Positions 49,231 through 60,246 are shown, counted from the first letter of the stretch. The stretch is 64,000 nucleotides of DNA from Cliona cf. orientalis (GCA_963930775.1 OZ005700.1:6334609-6398608), one strand, 5' to 3'. Notes: generated from the sequence alone by a model not told the origin. Numbers and translations are program-made.

Positions 49231-50764
49231 ATGAGTGAACAGAAGCAGCATCAAAGGCCATCAGTCAGGAGACCAAATCGTCAGTCGGTAAATACAACTG
49301 CCATTACAACAGCTACTATAGCTAGCTACATAATTATTATCTCTTTCACTGATAATAATCAATTGCTGTAGTGGATTGTTCCAGATAGGAGTTTAGAGGA
49401 GTCTGTTATAAAGTCCAACAACCACTATCTCAGGAGCTACCTCCCTGCTGATGACCTAGCTCCTCCACTGTACCAAGAGGGCCTACTCACCGATGAGGAG
49501 TATGAGCACTACAAACGACTGAAGGAGATGCATACAACAACTGCCAACAAGAGTGAACACTTGACCAGTTGCCTAATCAAGAGAAAAGAGGGCTATCTCA
49601 GGAAGTTCTGTGAAATATTAAATGGTATCACTGGTGCTGAGCACATTGCTGAATACTTGGATAAGCAGTACATGAAAATTACCAAAGAAGGAGGTATGAG
49701 TATTCACTGAGTCTAGCCTCATACCTATAATAAACAGAGAATAGTTGTGCATGGGGATGAGGTGATAGCATCCTTAGATGTCATCTTAAGGTTTTCCTAT
49801 GCAGTGACTTCACTGAGTCTCCCTGGATCCAAATGGATAAGCCAATCAGCTAACGATTTGCTTCAAAAGGTACGAAATTTGGTTCTTATTACCTACTAAG
49901 TTGATAATCACATGTATTCAACAGGAAGATGAACCTCGAAGCAGATGTTCAAAGTGCAAGAGTTTAAAGCATGAAAACAAGCGATTGAGGAGGATGCAAA
50001 GATGGCTCCAAGTACAACTCGAGGGGCTGAAGAAAGAGAACCAACAACTTCGACAGACAAATGCTTTCAGCCAGAATCTCCTTCAGAGCTCCAAGAAACA
50101 GCTGGAGCTGATGGAAGAAAAGGAGAGTCAGTTGAGGAATTTAGTTCCAATGCTACAGCAAGCAACTACGCTGATTGAATGCACAAGTGTAGCAAGAAAT
50201 GGACTGAGTGCTAACTTTCACCACATGGAACAGTTCTTCCACTCCTTTGGCAATCCTCCTGAGCCACAAGAACATACTGATCCTGAAGAATTAGTAGGAC
50301 AGAATGGTTATTCTGGGTATCAACATATTCGGCAGATAAGTATAGAAACCCAGGCTAGCTCACGGCTCAGCACAGAAGTGAGTGATGGTGAAATGGATAT
50401 GGAATTAGAGCAACTATCTTTGCTAAGTCAGCAAACCTCGAAGGAACTGCACGAACTAGTTGCTAGCATCACAGCCACATACCCTACACATGATTCCCAT
50501 CAACACTCCTGTAGCATTGGAGTTCCAGAATCTGATCATCGTGGAATGTCCAAAATTCAACGACACCCAGCTACAAATACTTCCACACAATGTCATCTGG
50601 GTAGGCCTGTTTCTCAATCAGATAATGGGTATGACCACCTGAGTGGCACAAGGAAGCATAAGGAGTCAAAGGGTAAAAGTTATGGCGAAGAAAATGCTTA
50701 TTCAAGGTCCGGGCTGGGACGTTCTTTACACATGCGTAAAAAATTTAATACTGAGTGGTCATAG
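49231..50764 (+). CDS. CARD-coiled-coil protein, paralogue A
   Basis: Exons 49231-49287, 49372-49693, 49805-49869 and 49925-50764 encode 427 residues. Exon 2 is a CARD-like bundle: LEESVIKSNNHYLRSYLPAD, LLTDEEYEHYKRL, KSEHLTSCLIKRKEGYLRKF, then ILNGITGAEHIAEYL. The hydrophobic pattern resembles CARDs of the CARD9/CARMA and BCL10 kind. Exon 4 begins CSKCKSLKHENKRL, a C-x2-C-K-x-L motif leading straight into a coiled coil of ~70 residues, then a Ser/Gln-rich disordered tail. CARD plus coiled coil is the layout of filament-forming adaptors. It is the first of four tandem paralogues and follows the RIG-I-like gene by 474 bp on the same strand. Exon 3 is a short variable linker. Confidence 0.75.
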
Positions 50765-51340
50765 ACTATAATATTATTATACACACACACCTTGCATGTA
50801 GTCCTCTGTTAAGTCCCTCACATTAGTATTATGACATTGTATAGATATAATATTATTATGAGATGGATCATTGAAAATATCATAGTTATGAAAAATCAAT
50901 AATAATTGCACATTGATGTCAATTTTTGGCCTCATTAACTTTGCAGTATTCACTTTTCAAGAGAGTTACTCAATATTAATAGCTCCTCAATGCAGGATCT
51001 GTCTATTCTATGAATGACATCTTTTGCACCAAGCAAGAATTGTTTCATCTGTATTATTAGAATCCAATCGATCAGATAATATATATAAGGAGCAGTGCAA
51101 TTGGGCTAACTTAATCGGTGACACAAAGAGGAATGTGACTGCCATATGAATGCAGAAGCATGACCCTTGTTAACTAAGTTTACTTTGGGTCATTAATGAA
51201 TAAATGCACTGGTAATATTATCTCCACCAATAAGGTAGAAGGGATTACACCTCAATCATTACACACTGTCACAAGACATCATGAGATATCACATTCCTTT
51301 ATAAATAAAACTGTGGTTCCATGCTAAAGTTTAAGTTTAA
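50765..51340. other. Spacer, no gene seen
   Basis: AT-rich sequence 3' of gene A running to the palindromic element. No conserved reading frame. Confidence 0.5.
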
Positions 51341-52741
51341 ACGGTGGCCCAGAAGGTCACTCGAGATTGAACATTGGCCTTTCGATTGTGCTAAGAGATT
51401 GCACATTGGCGATTCGAACCTCGAATCTCCAATCTCCAATCTCTTAGGACACCGTGCTAAGCGATTGCACATTGGCGATTCGAACTTCGAATCTCCAATC
51501 TCCAATCTCTTAGGACACCGTGCTAAGAGATTGCACATTGGCGATTCGAACCTCGAATCTCCAATCTCCAATCTCTTAGGACACCGTGCTAAGAGATTGC
51601 ACATTGGAGATTCGAACCTCGAATTTCCAATCTCTTATGACACCGTGCTAAGAGATTGCACATTGGCGATTCGAGCTAGGTAGGCGCGGCTGGGGATTTC
51701 CCTCATCACACGGTCTTTAATCGCGCATGCGCGCACGTGATTCTCTGGTTGTATTCCATCCAGAGCAGGAAAAGGAGTTTAATATACACGAGACTAGCAC
51801 GTAGCCTGTGCTATTCCACCATAAGTTAGCAGCCATAATTCTGGCATAAGGAAACGGTCCACGCACATTCGATAATGGCCACACCCCTTGCCACAAGTGG
51901 CGCCATGGCGGATGGCATGCACGCGCCAGCCTGCGTATAATAGTAAGCTAATTGCCAATGTGCAATCTCTTAGCACGGTGTCCTAAGAGATTAGAGGTTC
52001 AAGGTTCGAATCGCCAACGTGCAATCTCTTAGCACAGTGTCCTAAGAGATTGGAGATTCGAGGTTCGCAATATGCTAGCCTCATCTACGTAGTCCCCAGG
52101 CTCTCTCGGAGGCCTGGGAACGAGGCTTGCAATGTGTATTCTCTTAGAAAAGGTGTCCTAAGAGATTGGAGATTCGAGGTTCGAATCGCCAATGTGCAAT
52201 CTCTTAGCATGGTGTCCTAAGAGATTGGAGATTTGAGGTTCGAATCGCCAATGTGCAATCTCTTAGCACCGTGTCCTAAGAGATTGGAGATTTGAGGTTC
52301 GAATCGCCAATGTGCAATCTCTTAGCATGATGTCCTAAGAGATTGGAGATTGGAGATTCGAGGTTCGAATCGCCAATGTGCAATCTCTTAGCACGTGTCC
52401 TAAGAGATTGGAGATTCGAGATTCGAATGTGCTAGCCTCATCTACGACGTCCCCAGGCTCTCTTGGAGGCCTGGGGACGAGGCTATCAATGTGTATTTTC
52501 TTTAAAAAGGTGTCACTTTGGAAATTTGAGATTCGAATCGCCAATATGCAGTCTTTCAGCACGGTGTCCTAAGAGATTGGAGATTGGAGATTCGAGATTC
52601 GAATCGCCAATGTGCAATCTCTTAGCACGGTGTCCTAAGAGATTGGAGATTGGAGATTCGAGGTTCGAATCGCCAATGTGCAATCTCTTAGCACAATCGA
52701 AAGGCCAATGTTCAATCTCGAGTGACCTTCTGGGCCACCGT
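51341..52741. mobile_element. 1.4-kb palindromic TIR element built of inverted hairpin repeats
   Basis: Ends ACGGTGGCCCAGAAGG (51341) and its inverse (to 52741) continue as a long terminal inverted repeat, with an exact 8-bp duplication AAGTTTAA outside (51333-51340, 52742-52749). Each arm contains tandem ~58-bp units, about five on the left in one orientation and more than seven on the right in the other. Each unit is itself a hairpin: CTAAGAGATTG at one end and CAATCTCTTAG at the other, with GGTTCGAATCGCC between. The centre (about 51683-51950) is non-repetitive. In the right arm a second segment (tagcctcatctacg ... cgaggct) occurs twice, at about 52077 and 52433. No transposase. The 8-bp target size is hAT- or P-like. 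Confidence 0.85.
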
Positions 52742-52799
52742 AAGTTTAAGCACTAAAGTGTATCGAGCTAAACTTAGTCTAGTGATAGAGGAATTTGGC

Positions 52800-55700
52800 A
52801 TGGCAACACTCAAGAAGAAGAGAACTAGAAGTATCAAACGAGACCCAAATCAGGTTTTGATAACCAAACCTGTCACTGCTTTGCAGACAGACGGGCCAAT
52901 TTCTGCAATCTCAAGCTCAGCTGGAAGAGTAAACAGTGTTAATCAAAAAAGATACTTTATGGTAAGTAATAATAATTAATAGTTATGGGGTGTTATGAAA
53001 CTTTATGATGTCTATAATAATAATGGACAGCTCATTAATGTATTAAGCTTGATAATCCATTATTCAGGAAATGCCTCCAGATAAAGAAATGGAAGTTAAA
53101 GTCTTGCAAGCCTGCTTTGTGCACCTATCTAACAACCTCCCCCCAGATGATGTTTCTATGGAGATGAATAGTAGAGGTCTACTCACAGTCAAGGAGCATG
53201 AGGAATACATGAGCATGAAACGATCACACTCATCTGATTCCACCAAGAGTGAGTACCTCCTGCTGTGCCTAGGGAGGAGGAAGGCAGGATTCTTGACACA
53301 ATTTTGTGAAATACTGAGAGAAATTGAACAGGCAAGCTACTTAGCTGATGATATCATTGAAGCTTACAAAAGAGCAGCTCTTCAAAAAGGCAAGTATTAA
53401 CAAAATTATGTTATTAACATCCAAGATGTGCATATAATATAAGAAGTTGTAGGTGTAAATTTGGTGCTATTTTGTAGCTGCTATCATTAAATTTTATTTC
53501 ACTTGTGGCATGGCTAATTGAATCTCCTTATCTGACCTCAATGATATCCTGAATACTTTCTTTAGGTTGTACACCCACTGCTTGTAATCGTACATCCAAA
53601 ATAAGCCTCTCCATCTCTGATCCTGATCTTCGTTCCACAAAGGTACGTGTACCATGTACTGGTTTGCACTCGCACGCAATAGCTCAGTTAGAGACAAAGA
53701 ACTGATTTTAATACCCAGGTACAGAGATATTTATATGCACATAGAATTCCAAATACGCGAACACAAAGTAATATCTAAGTACACACAAAACCACGTAATA
53801 TAGGATGATTGCACAAATCAATAATACATAATACACATAAAATACATACCACTACATCTCCCTCTTTAAGTCCAGTTCTGTTCAAGTCTCACAGGTGGTT
53901 TTGACACTCTGCCACTTCTAGTCTTTCGAGTTCCATTCTCAGTAGGGGCAGTGTCAGGTTCTCCATTGTTGTTTAGCACCTGTTCTTGGCTTTCTCTTTC
54001 CGTGTTCTGTTCCTCAGTACTATCAGATTCTTGAGGATCTGGCAAGACAATGAGATCACGTCTATTTCTACGAATAGTTCCATTTTCGACTCGTACAGTG
54101 TAAGATCTTGGATTGGACTGTTCAATAATTGTTCCGTTCGATTTGTTCTCAGGAATCCACACTGTGTCTCCTGGTTGTAGTGGCTGTAATTCTCTCGCTT
54201 TGTGGCGACTGTCAAAGTTTCTCTTATTTCTTTTCTTAAACTTTCTCTCCTTTTCTCTAACCACCTTCTCCTTCGGCACGGAGGGTTTCAACTGCTCGGG
54301 AGCAATAGGTAGAGTTGTTCGCAGTCTTCTTCCCATTAGCAGTTGTGATGGACTATGCCCGTTCTCAAGAGGGGTTGAGCGATAGGCTAACATTGCCAGG
54401 TACGGATCAGCGTTCTTTTCCAAGAGTAGTTTTGTTGTTTTTACTGCCCTCTCTGCTTCACCGTTGGCTTGAGGGTACTTGGGGCTACTAGTCACATGAC
54501 TAAATTCGTACTCTTTAGAGAAGTCTTGAAAAGCTGCCGAAGAGTATTGGGGGCCATTGTCCGAGACTACTACTTCCGGTATCCCGTGACGTGCAAAGAT
54601 GGATTTGAGATGAGATATGACACTCGCTGCGGTGGTTGACGTGAGTTTGGCAACTTCGATGAATCTCGAATAATAATCGACTACTAAAAGATATTCAGTC
54701 TTCTTCCACTCAAACAAATCCGTTCCAACTCGTTGCCACGGTCTTTGCGGAAAAGGAGATGGTATCAATGGTTCCGGATGCTGAATTTGCATTTTGCAAC
54801 AAATAGCACATTTCGACACTTTCTCGTCAATATCCTTTCTGATCCCAGGCCACCATACCGAATCTTTCGCTCTCTGTCGGCACTTCGTCATTCCTTGATG
54901 TCCGCTATGGATTCTGTCTAAAATCTCTGCTCTCATGGAGGTTGGGATCACCATTCGGCTCCCTCTCATAAGTAGTCCTTCCGCTACCGTTAACTCTGAT
55001 CGGACCTGGTAGTATGGCTTTAAGGGACCTTTCCACTCTGCTTTTCCTTCCAGGCAGTAGCTTTTTAGCTGTTTGCACACCTGATCTTGATCTTGCTGTT
55101 CTCGGATGGCTTTCAAACGCTCTTCCGATGCCGGTAAGTTGTTGACGATTGCGTGCACGTACTCCTTCGTTTCGTTACTCAAATTGCTTTCGTCCTGTTC
55201 GGTGACTGGTGCTCGGGAAAGCGTGTCAGCAGTGTTCAATTCTTTTCCCGGCACATGAGCGATCGTGAAGCTGAATCTCATCAAACGAAGTCTGAATCGT
55301 TGCACTCGCACTGGAACTGAATCGAGGGGCTTAGATGAGAGGAGAGGTACTAACGGCTTGTGATCGGTCTCTATCTTGAATTGAGTTCCCAATAGGTAGT
55401 CCTGGAATCGCTCGCAAGCCCATGTCGCTGCTAGCGCCTCTTTCTCGATTTGCGCATAGCGCTGTTCCGTCTCCGTAAGAGCTCTTGACACATAGGCTAT
55501 CGGCCGGAGGCTTCCGTCAGGTTGAGTCTGCCTGAGAACTGCTCCTAGACCATATGATGAAGCATCTGCAGAGAGAATCGTTTCGTTTTCGGCATTGTAG
55601 AGGGCCAAAACCTCGCTAGAGCTCAATGTTGTCTTGAGTCGCTCAAACGCTTGCTGCTGGTCGTGTCCCCAACTCCATTGGTTCTTCTTACTCAGTAGGT

Positions 55701-58027
55701 CTCTGAGGGGTTTCGTTTGATCAGCGAGGTGTGGCGAAAACTTGCTCTGCTGGTTTACCATTCCAAGAAACCGCCTTAGCTCACTCACTGTCATTGGAGT
55801 CTTCATCTGCTGAATGGCTCTGACCTTTTCCGGATCTGGCCTGACTCCCGATTCGTCTACTAGCTGACCCAGAAACTTGACGCTCTTTTTGTTAATTTCA
55901 CATTTCTCTCGCCCAAGGGTTAGTCCAGCTTTACTGAGACGAGTGAGGACGATCTTCAATCGACTGTCGTGTTCGGGTTGAGTTCCTGTTTCACTTTCGG
56001 CAGGAGGGGAATCGGCACACGTCGTGGGGTTGTGAGGGCAAACGGTGTGGCTCCTTCACGTAATTTGATCCTGTAGCTGTCCTTTAGCTTTCCCAGACCT
56101 CTGAACAGTTTCGGAAACTGCTCCACGACGTTGTCTCCTTGGACTGGCTCGATTAGTACTGCTACATTGAGAGCTTGTATTGCAGGTCTTCCTAACAGCG
56201 CTCGGCTTAGGTTTCGGACAACATAAATCTCCTGCTGGCTCTCCACTCCGTTCTTAGTTAGGCATGCTTTGAATCGACCACACACCTCCAAAGGTTCCCC
56301 TGTCGGTCCGTTTAGAGGAATCGAAGCTGCTTCCAATTTGCTGTCTTCCTCTGGGTGATACACACTCTCCGGGATCACAGTAACATCGGCCCCTGTGTCG
56401 ACTTTAAACTCTAGGGCTCTGTTGTTGAGTTGCACCACAGCCATCCATGGCTTGTTAGTGCTCACTGTGTCAGCATTGACTGTGCCCAGAAATTCCTCAC
56501 TGTCACTGGTATCACAATCCTGTTTGACCTCCTTGACACCCACTTTAGTTTTGCAACAGTGTTTGAAGTGTCCCTTCTTGTGGCATCTGTGGCATGTTGC
56601 TTGATTAGCTGGACACTGCTGTCTGCCATGGGGAGGTGACCTTCCACACCTGCTGCAGCTGTGAGGTTTTGGTGCTGACCCTGTGGTTTTCCTCTGTTTG
56701 TGTGTTTTCACCGCTTGGATGGCTATCTTATCATCTCGATCTCCCCTGACAACGCCTTGCTGCTTCCGTACGGATTCGCTCTGCCGCACCTTTGTAATGC
56801 AGCTGTCTAGGGTAAGGCCCGCTTCCAGCTGAAGCTTCTCTGATAGTTTGCCATCTTTGATGCCTACCACAATTCGATCTCTCACCAGCTCGTCGTGCAG
56901 TGTGCCGTATCCACAGTTCTCTGCGAGGCGATATAGATCGGCGATAAACTCGTCCACACTTTCGTTCTCTCCCTGTGAGCGGCTATTGAATCTTGCTCGC
57001 TCGTAGATCGTGTTGCGTCTCTTCACGAAGTAGCTCTCGAATTTCCCTTTTACTGTCGCGTACTCCTTTAGCTCGTCCTCCTTTAAGTTGAACGAGGTGA
57101 GGATGTCTTCTGCTTTGTCACCGAGCGAGTACACGAGTGTGCTTACTTGAACTTCCTCCGATTTCGTCGCAAGATCGGAGGCCTGCCTAAACCTCTCGAA
57201 GCGCTTGATCCAGCGTGGCCACTCCTCGGGTTTGGCGAAATCGAATTTTTCGACAGCGGGAATTCGGTAGGATGCTGCCATTAGCTCGGTGAGTTCAATC
57301 CCGGCTCTGACACCATGTACTGGTTTGCACTCGCACGCAATAGCTCAGTTAGAGACAAAGAACTGATTTTAATACCCAGGTACAGAGATATTTATATGCA
57401 CATAGAATTCCAAATACGCGAACACAAAGTAATATCTAAGTACACACAAAACCACGTAATATAGGATGATTGCACAAATCAATAATACATAATACACATA
57501 AAATACATACCACTACATACCATAGACACAACGTTATTATTGTAGTTATAAGTATGATTATGTAGGATACATATCATGTTCAAGAATGTACAAGATGCAA
57601 AGTTTTAGAACACCAAATAAAGAAGCTTGAGAGACAGAGAAGACATCTTAAAGATCAACAATTGCTTAACCAGACAACACTCCTCCCCTTCAAGCCTCTC
57701 GCTGAAGTGGCTCAGGAACAGTTGCAGAGGGGACTGGCAGAAATCAATAAACTAATGACCCTGCTTCCTCCAATGCAAGAGGCCATCACTCAAGCGACAG
57801 GAGGGATTTCTGGAGCTCAGGTCTCCCTCAAGAAAATGAATGACGTATTAGGACAAGACATGACAATGCAGAAGAAAGCTTTGTGGGCACTGCCTCAAGT
57901 TGCTTCTCTAAGAGAGAGTGTTCTTAGTGAGGTAAGTGTCTTCACTTCTGAAGGAGAGTTTGAAAGAAGTACAGAGAGCCAGTCGAAGAACACAACATGG
58001 TACAATGACGATAAACCAGCAACATGA
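52800..58027 (+). CDS. CARD-coiled-coil protein, paralogue B (intron carries LTR element)
   Basis: Exons 52800-52961, 53068-53389, 53566-53642 and 57566-58027 join in phase to 340 residues. Exon 1 is a basic leader (ATLKKKRTRSIKRD). Exon 2 is the CARD: MEVKVLQACFVHLSNNLPPD, LLTVKEHEEYMSM, KSEYLLLCLGRRKAGFLTQF. Exon 4 begins ECTRCKVLEHQIKKL, the conserved C-x2-C-K-x-L motif, followed by a short coil and helical segment ending without the long tail of the other paralogues. The donor after exon 2 is GC (AAAAAG then GCAAGT). The 3.9-kb third intron holds a full-length minus-strand LTR retrotransposon, 12 bp downstream of the donor, which may impair splicing. The protein is the shortest of the four. 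Confidence 0.72.
53655..53856 (-). repeat. LTR, downstream copy of the Ty3/Gypsy element
   Basis: 202 bp, same sequence by eye as 57316-57517. It is the 3' LTR in the element's own orientation. The purine tract AAAGAGGGAGA (53867-53857, minus) sits directly against it. Confidence 0.92.
53866..55959 (-). CDS. Pol remnant: RT end, RNase H and integrase
   Basis: Open frame of about 697 codons, reading in from upstream rather than starting at a true Met. It opens with the end of the reverse transcriptase (thumb/connection, LTRLSKAGLTLGREKCE). The RNase H domain follows (TILSADASSYGLGAVL; ETDHKPLVPL). Integrase comes next: an HHCC zinc-binding region (HSGHQGMTKCRQRAK ... CAIC) and a DDE core (GTDLFEW, SDNGPQYSS, then the Glu in ANGEAERAV), with a chromatin-binding-like basic tail. 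The palm with the Y-x-D-D motif is absent. No internal stops otherwise. The frame is offset from the Gag-protease frame at the deletion junction near 55956-55975. Confidence 0.88.
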   Translation of the reverse strand: MKIVLTRLSKAGLTLGREKCEINKKSVKFLGQLVDESGVRPDPEKVRAIQQMKTPMTVSELRRFLGMVNQQSKFSPHLADQTKPLRDLLSKKNQWSWGHDQQQAFERLKTTLSSSEVLALYNAENETILSADASSYGLGAVLRQTQPDGSLRPIAYVSRALTETEQRYAQIEKEALAATWACERFQDYLLGTQFKIETDHKPLVPLLSSKPLDSVPVRVQRFRLRLMRFSFTIAHVPGKELNTADTLSRAPVTEQDESNLSNETKEYVHAIVNNLPASEERLKAIREQQDQDQVCKQLKSYCLEGKAEWKGPLKPYYQVRSELTVAEGLLMRGSRMVIPTSMRAEILDRIHSGHQGMTKCRQRAKDSVWWPGIRKDIDEKVSKCAICCKMQIQHPEPLIPSPFPQRPWQRVGTDLFEWKKTEYLLVVDYYSRFIEVAKLTSTTAASVISHLKSIFARHGIPEVVVSDNGPQYSSAAFQDFSKEYEFSHVTSSPKYPQANGEAERAVKTTKLLLEKNADPYLAMLAYRSTPLENGHSPSQLLMGRRLRTTLPIAPEQLKPSVPKEKVVREKERKFKKRNKRNFDSRHKARELQPLQPGDTVWIPENKSNGTIIEQSNPRSYTVRVENGTIRRNRRDLIVLPDPQESDSTEEQNTERESQEQVLNNNGEPDTAPTENGTRKTRSGRVSKPPVRLEQNWT
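55956..57281 (-). CDS. Gag-protease polyprotein of the Ty3/Gypsy element
   Basis: 441 residues from ATG at 57281. The first ~200 residues are a helical retrotransposon Gag capsid domain (WPRWIKRFERFRQASDL ... FNSRSQGENESVDEFIADL). Two zinc knuckles follow (CSRCGRSPPHGRQQC and CHRCHKKGHFKHCC), then an aspartic protease with VDTGADVTVI. The frame runs a few residues into the start of reverse transcriptase (RRVPIPLLPKVKQEL) and then hits a stop created by the internal deletion. Confidence 0.88.
   Translation of the reverse strand: MAASYRIPAVEKFDFAKPEEWPRWIKRFERFRQASDLATKSEEVQVSTLVYSLGDKAEDILTSFNLKEDELKEYATVKGKFESYFVKRRNTIYERARFNSRSQGENESVDEFIADLYRLAENCGYGTLHDELVRDRIVVGIKDGKLSEKLQLEAGLTLDSCITKVRQSESVRKQQGVVRGDRDDKIAIQAVKTHKQRKTTGSAPKPHSCSRCGRSPPHGRQQCPANQATCHRCHKKGHFKHCCKTKVGVKEVKQDCDTSDSEEFLGTVNADTVSTNKPWMAVVQLNNRALEFKVDTGADVTVIPESVYHPEEDSKLEAASIPLNGPTGEPLEVCGRFKACLTKNGVESQQEIYVVRNLSRALLGRPAIQALNVAVLIEPVQGDNVVEQFPKLFRGLGKLKDSYRIKLREGATPFALTTPRRVPIPLLPKVKQELNPNTTVD
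57298..57315 (-). promoter_or_regulatory. Primer-binding site of the LTR element
   Basis: TGGTGTCAGAGCCGGGAT on the minus strand directly abuts the 5' LTR. It begins TGG and so could pair with the CCA-terminated 3' end of a host tRNA; the tRNA was not identified. Confidence 0.7.
57316..57517 (-). repeat. LTR, upstream copy of the Ty3/Gypsy element
   Basis: 202 bp, TG...CA, the 5' LTR in the element's orientation, apparently identical to 53655-53856. Followed outside by the TACCA target duplication. Confidence 0.92.
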
Positions 58028-58490
58028 GTGGCACAATAATAAGTGCATTCAGAGCACAGTATAGATCATCTGTCATAATAGCATTAGGAGAATAATTGCT
58101 TACTAGCACTTTCAAATTACATCATCCTGCATTTTAATTTTGATGAAGTATCAGCATAATAATAATTATAGTATAACGGTATTGAAATACCATGGCATGA
58201 AGTATCAGCAAAATTGTGTTACACTTCATTAATCAGAGGTACAGGGTATCATGTTACATTGAGCTAAGATATGGGAGTGCACCAGGGTAAGCCCCTTTAC
58301 TGTTACAGTTAACGCACACCAGGAAATGTACTCATATCAGGTATCTCAGTTTACATTCCACCCATGAATCTGCATATACACACCAATTAGCAACTTGGGT
58401 GGCATCCACGAATGATACTATAAATCTTCATTGTGAATAGCTAGGCCACAGCAGTGTGTAGCCAGAAATCTCTTAATCTTGTGTGTGAGA
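58028..58490. other. Spacer between CARD genes B and C
   Basis: AT-rich, about 460 bp, no gene seen. A repeated phrase atgaagtatcagca (58143, 58198) is the only internal structure noticed. Confidence 0.5.
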
Positions 58491-60246
58491 ATGTCTGCTG
58501 GTGCCTCTGTGAAGCCTCAACCACCTCCAAAACCTCATTCGCTTATCAAGTCAGTACAGCGAAGAAATGGAGCAATCAAGCAAACAAAGGTAATCAATTA
58601 CAAAACTATCGGGTATTAAATTTTATCACGACTATAGTATATATCAATTATTATGTGAAACTGTAAGGTCTAGAGATTAAGATGTCATGTATGCACCATG
58701 ATGGTTACTCCTAGGCCTTATTCTGTCACAGACTGTACATGACCAGACCATCGAGGACTTGGTTTTGGATGAACTCTACTACGATATAGTTCGTAATTTA
58801 CCAGCAGATGACATAGCCATCCTAATGGATGAACGTAAGCTCCTAACGTTGGGACAGAGGGACCACTACAGGATGATGAAAGCAAACCATTTGCCTGATG
58901 TGGAGAAGAGTGAGTACCTTGTTGATTGCCTCAGAAAAGGGGAGCCTGGATTTCTACAGAAGCTGTGCACCATTCTGAAAACGCTGCCACCATCAAGCTA
59001 CATTGCAGATAAAATTCAAGGTATTATATACATAGTATCAGAGAGATTGACATAAAATTAATGGCTGAATTGTTTGATCACATAGATAAGGTAAAAGAGA
59101 TGTCATCAAAGCCACTGATACTTAAACCACAGCGCCCTGAAAGTGTAAGCAAGGTAAAATCATTGACAAGCATTTGGATCTTGTAATATTATTTAAAATA
59201 CATGACTTGAATAGATTAAATCAGATGTACAATGGAAGATTGAATACAGAAAGCTGGAAATGAAAACAAGAATGCAACTCCAAACTAAAGATAGAGAAAT
59301 CAAGAGACTAAGAAAAGTTGTTCGACACCTACAAAAAGATAATAGCGACCATCTTGAACAACTCTTTAGTGAGATGAGATCCCAGGTGGAAAACGTTACA
59401 AAGTGGATTGACCTCAAATCTAAGGCTGCTCTATCACCTCACTCCAGCTCATTGCTGAGGATAGCCCTCAGCCGAGATGAAAAGTATGGAGATCTCTACA
59501 GCTCACATGAATCACAACTGAGTATCAGTGATACGAGTTCAAATCAGTCCACTCTGGAGCGCCATCATCGAAGGAGGGAATCATATGAGAGTTACCTACC
59601 ATCGAGCACTTGCCCACCTTCCAGCTGTGAGAGTAGCCAAGTTGCCACACCAACAACGCCTGTTAAAGGGAGAAACTACGTGGGAGGTGATCCAGATTTT
59701 CATAGCGTGCTAGCTAAGAGTTTTATTCCTCCCCTGTCTGTGGAGAGTGACATGACATTGTCAAACATCACCAAACTTTTAAAAGAGTCAGAAGCTATGC
59801 TCAATCAGCCAGATTCCCTTGATGACAGTATAATTGAGCCATCAGTAGCAGGGACCGATGCACCTGGTGAAAGTGTCAGCCATAATCTGGCAACAAATGA
59901 CTTGAACGACTGGAGGTCAACATTAGCAACCACATCTCACCGTGCACGCACACGCAGCATGAGTGCTCCTTTTGTTAGTACGGAGAGTTCATTGTCCACT
60001 GCCATGGCAACTGACACCAATGATGATGCTAATAATGTTGAATCAGCAGCAGATGCTGATGATGTTCACACACCATCAACTGTGAAGTCCAACACTACCA
60101 GTCCCAAGTCATCCATTCAAGATCCCCCCACTCAACCAAACTTCAAGTATGGAAATGAAGTAACGGCCCAACAAGAGCAAGGACCAATGGCTGATCTCAT
60201 TGCTGTATTCAGAAAGATTCAAGGAAGGGACTTTCTAGCTCAGTAA
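58491..60246 (+). CDS. CARD-coiled-coil protein, paralogue C
   Basis: Exons 58491-58589, 58732-59020, 59086-59153 and 59215-60246 encode 495 residues. Exon 1 is Pro/Lys-rich. Exon 2 is the CARD (IEDLVLDELYYDIVRNLPAD; LLTLGQRDHYRMM; KSEYLVDCLRKGEPGFLQKL); it is 289 bp rather than 322, with shortened flanks. Exon 4 starts with a charged coiled coil (KIEYRKLEMKTRMQLQTKD ... REIKRLRKVVRHLQKD). Unlike A, B and D it lacks the C-x2-C motif. The long tail is Ser/Thr/Asp-rich and contains RARTRSMSAP, similar to the TRSASAR segment of D and a candidate basophilic-kinase or 14-3-3 site. Confidence 0.75.

Larger units (their letters stand above)
53650..57522 (-). mobile_element. Ty3/Gypsy LTR retrotransposon, reverse-transcriptase core deleted
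   Basis: Two 202-bp LTRs (53655-53856 and 57316-57517), identical as far as I can compare by eye, start TG and end CA. A 5-bp duplication TACCA lies outside (53650-53654, 57518-57522). The element runs on the minus strand, inside an intron of CARD gene B and antisense to it. A primer-binding site (57315-57298) and a purine tract (53867-53857) flank the internal region. Gene order Gag-protease-RNase H-integrase identifies Ty3/Gypsy. The segment that should carry the reverse-transcriptase catalytic core is missing, so this copy cannot replicate on its own. The other frames are undamaged, so insertion and deletion are both recent. Confidence 0.9.

Noticed and set aside
51400..52690. Regular ~58-bp repeats resembling a CRISPR array
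   Set aside because: Units are tandem without unique spacers, occur in both orientations, are palindromic and are bounded by TIRs and a target duplication in an animal genome; a foldback transposon explains them. The open frames across them are periodic artefacts.
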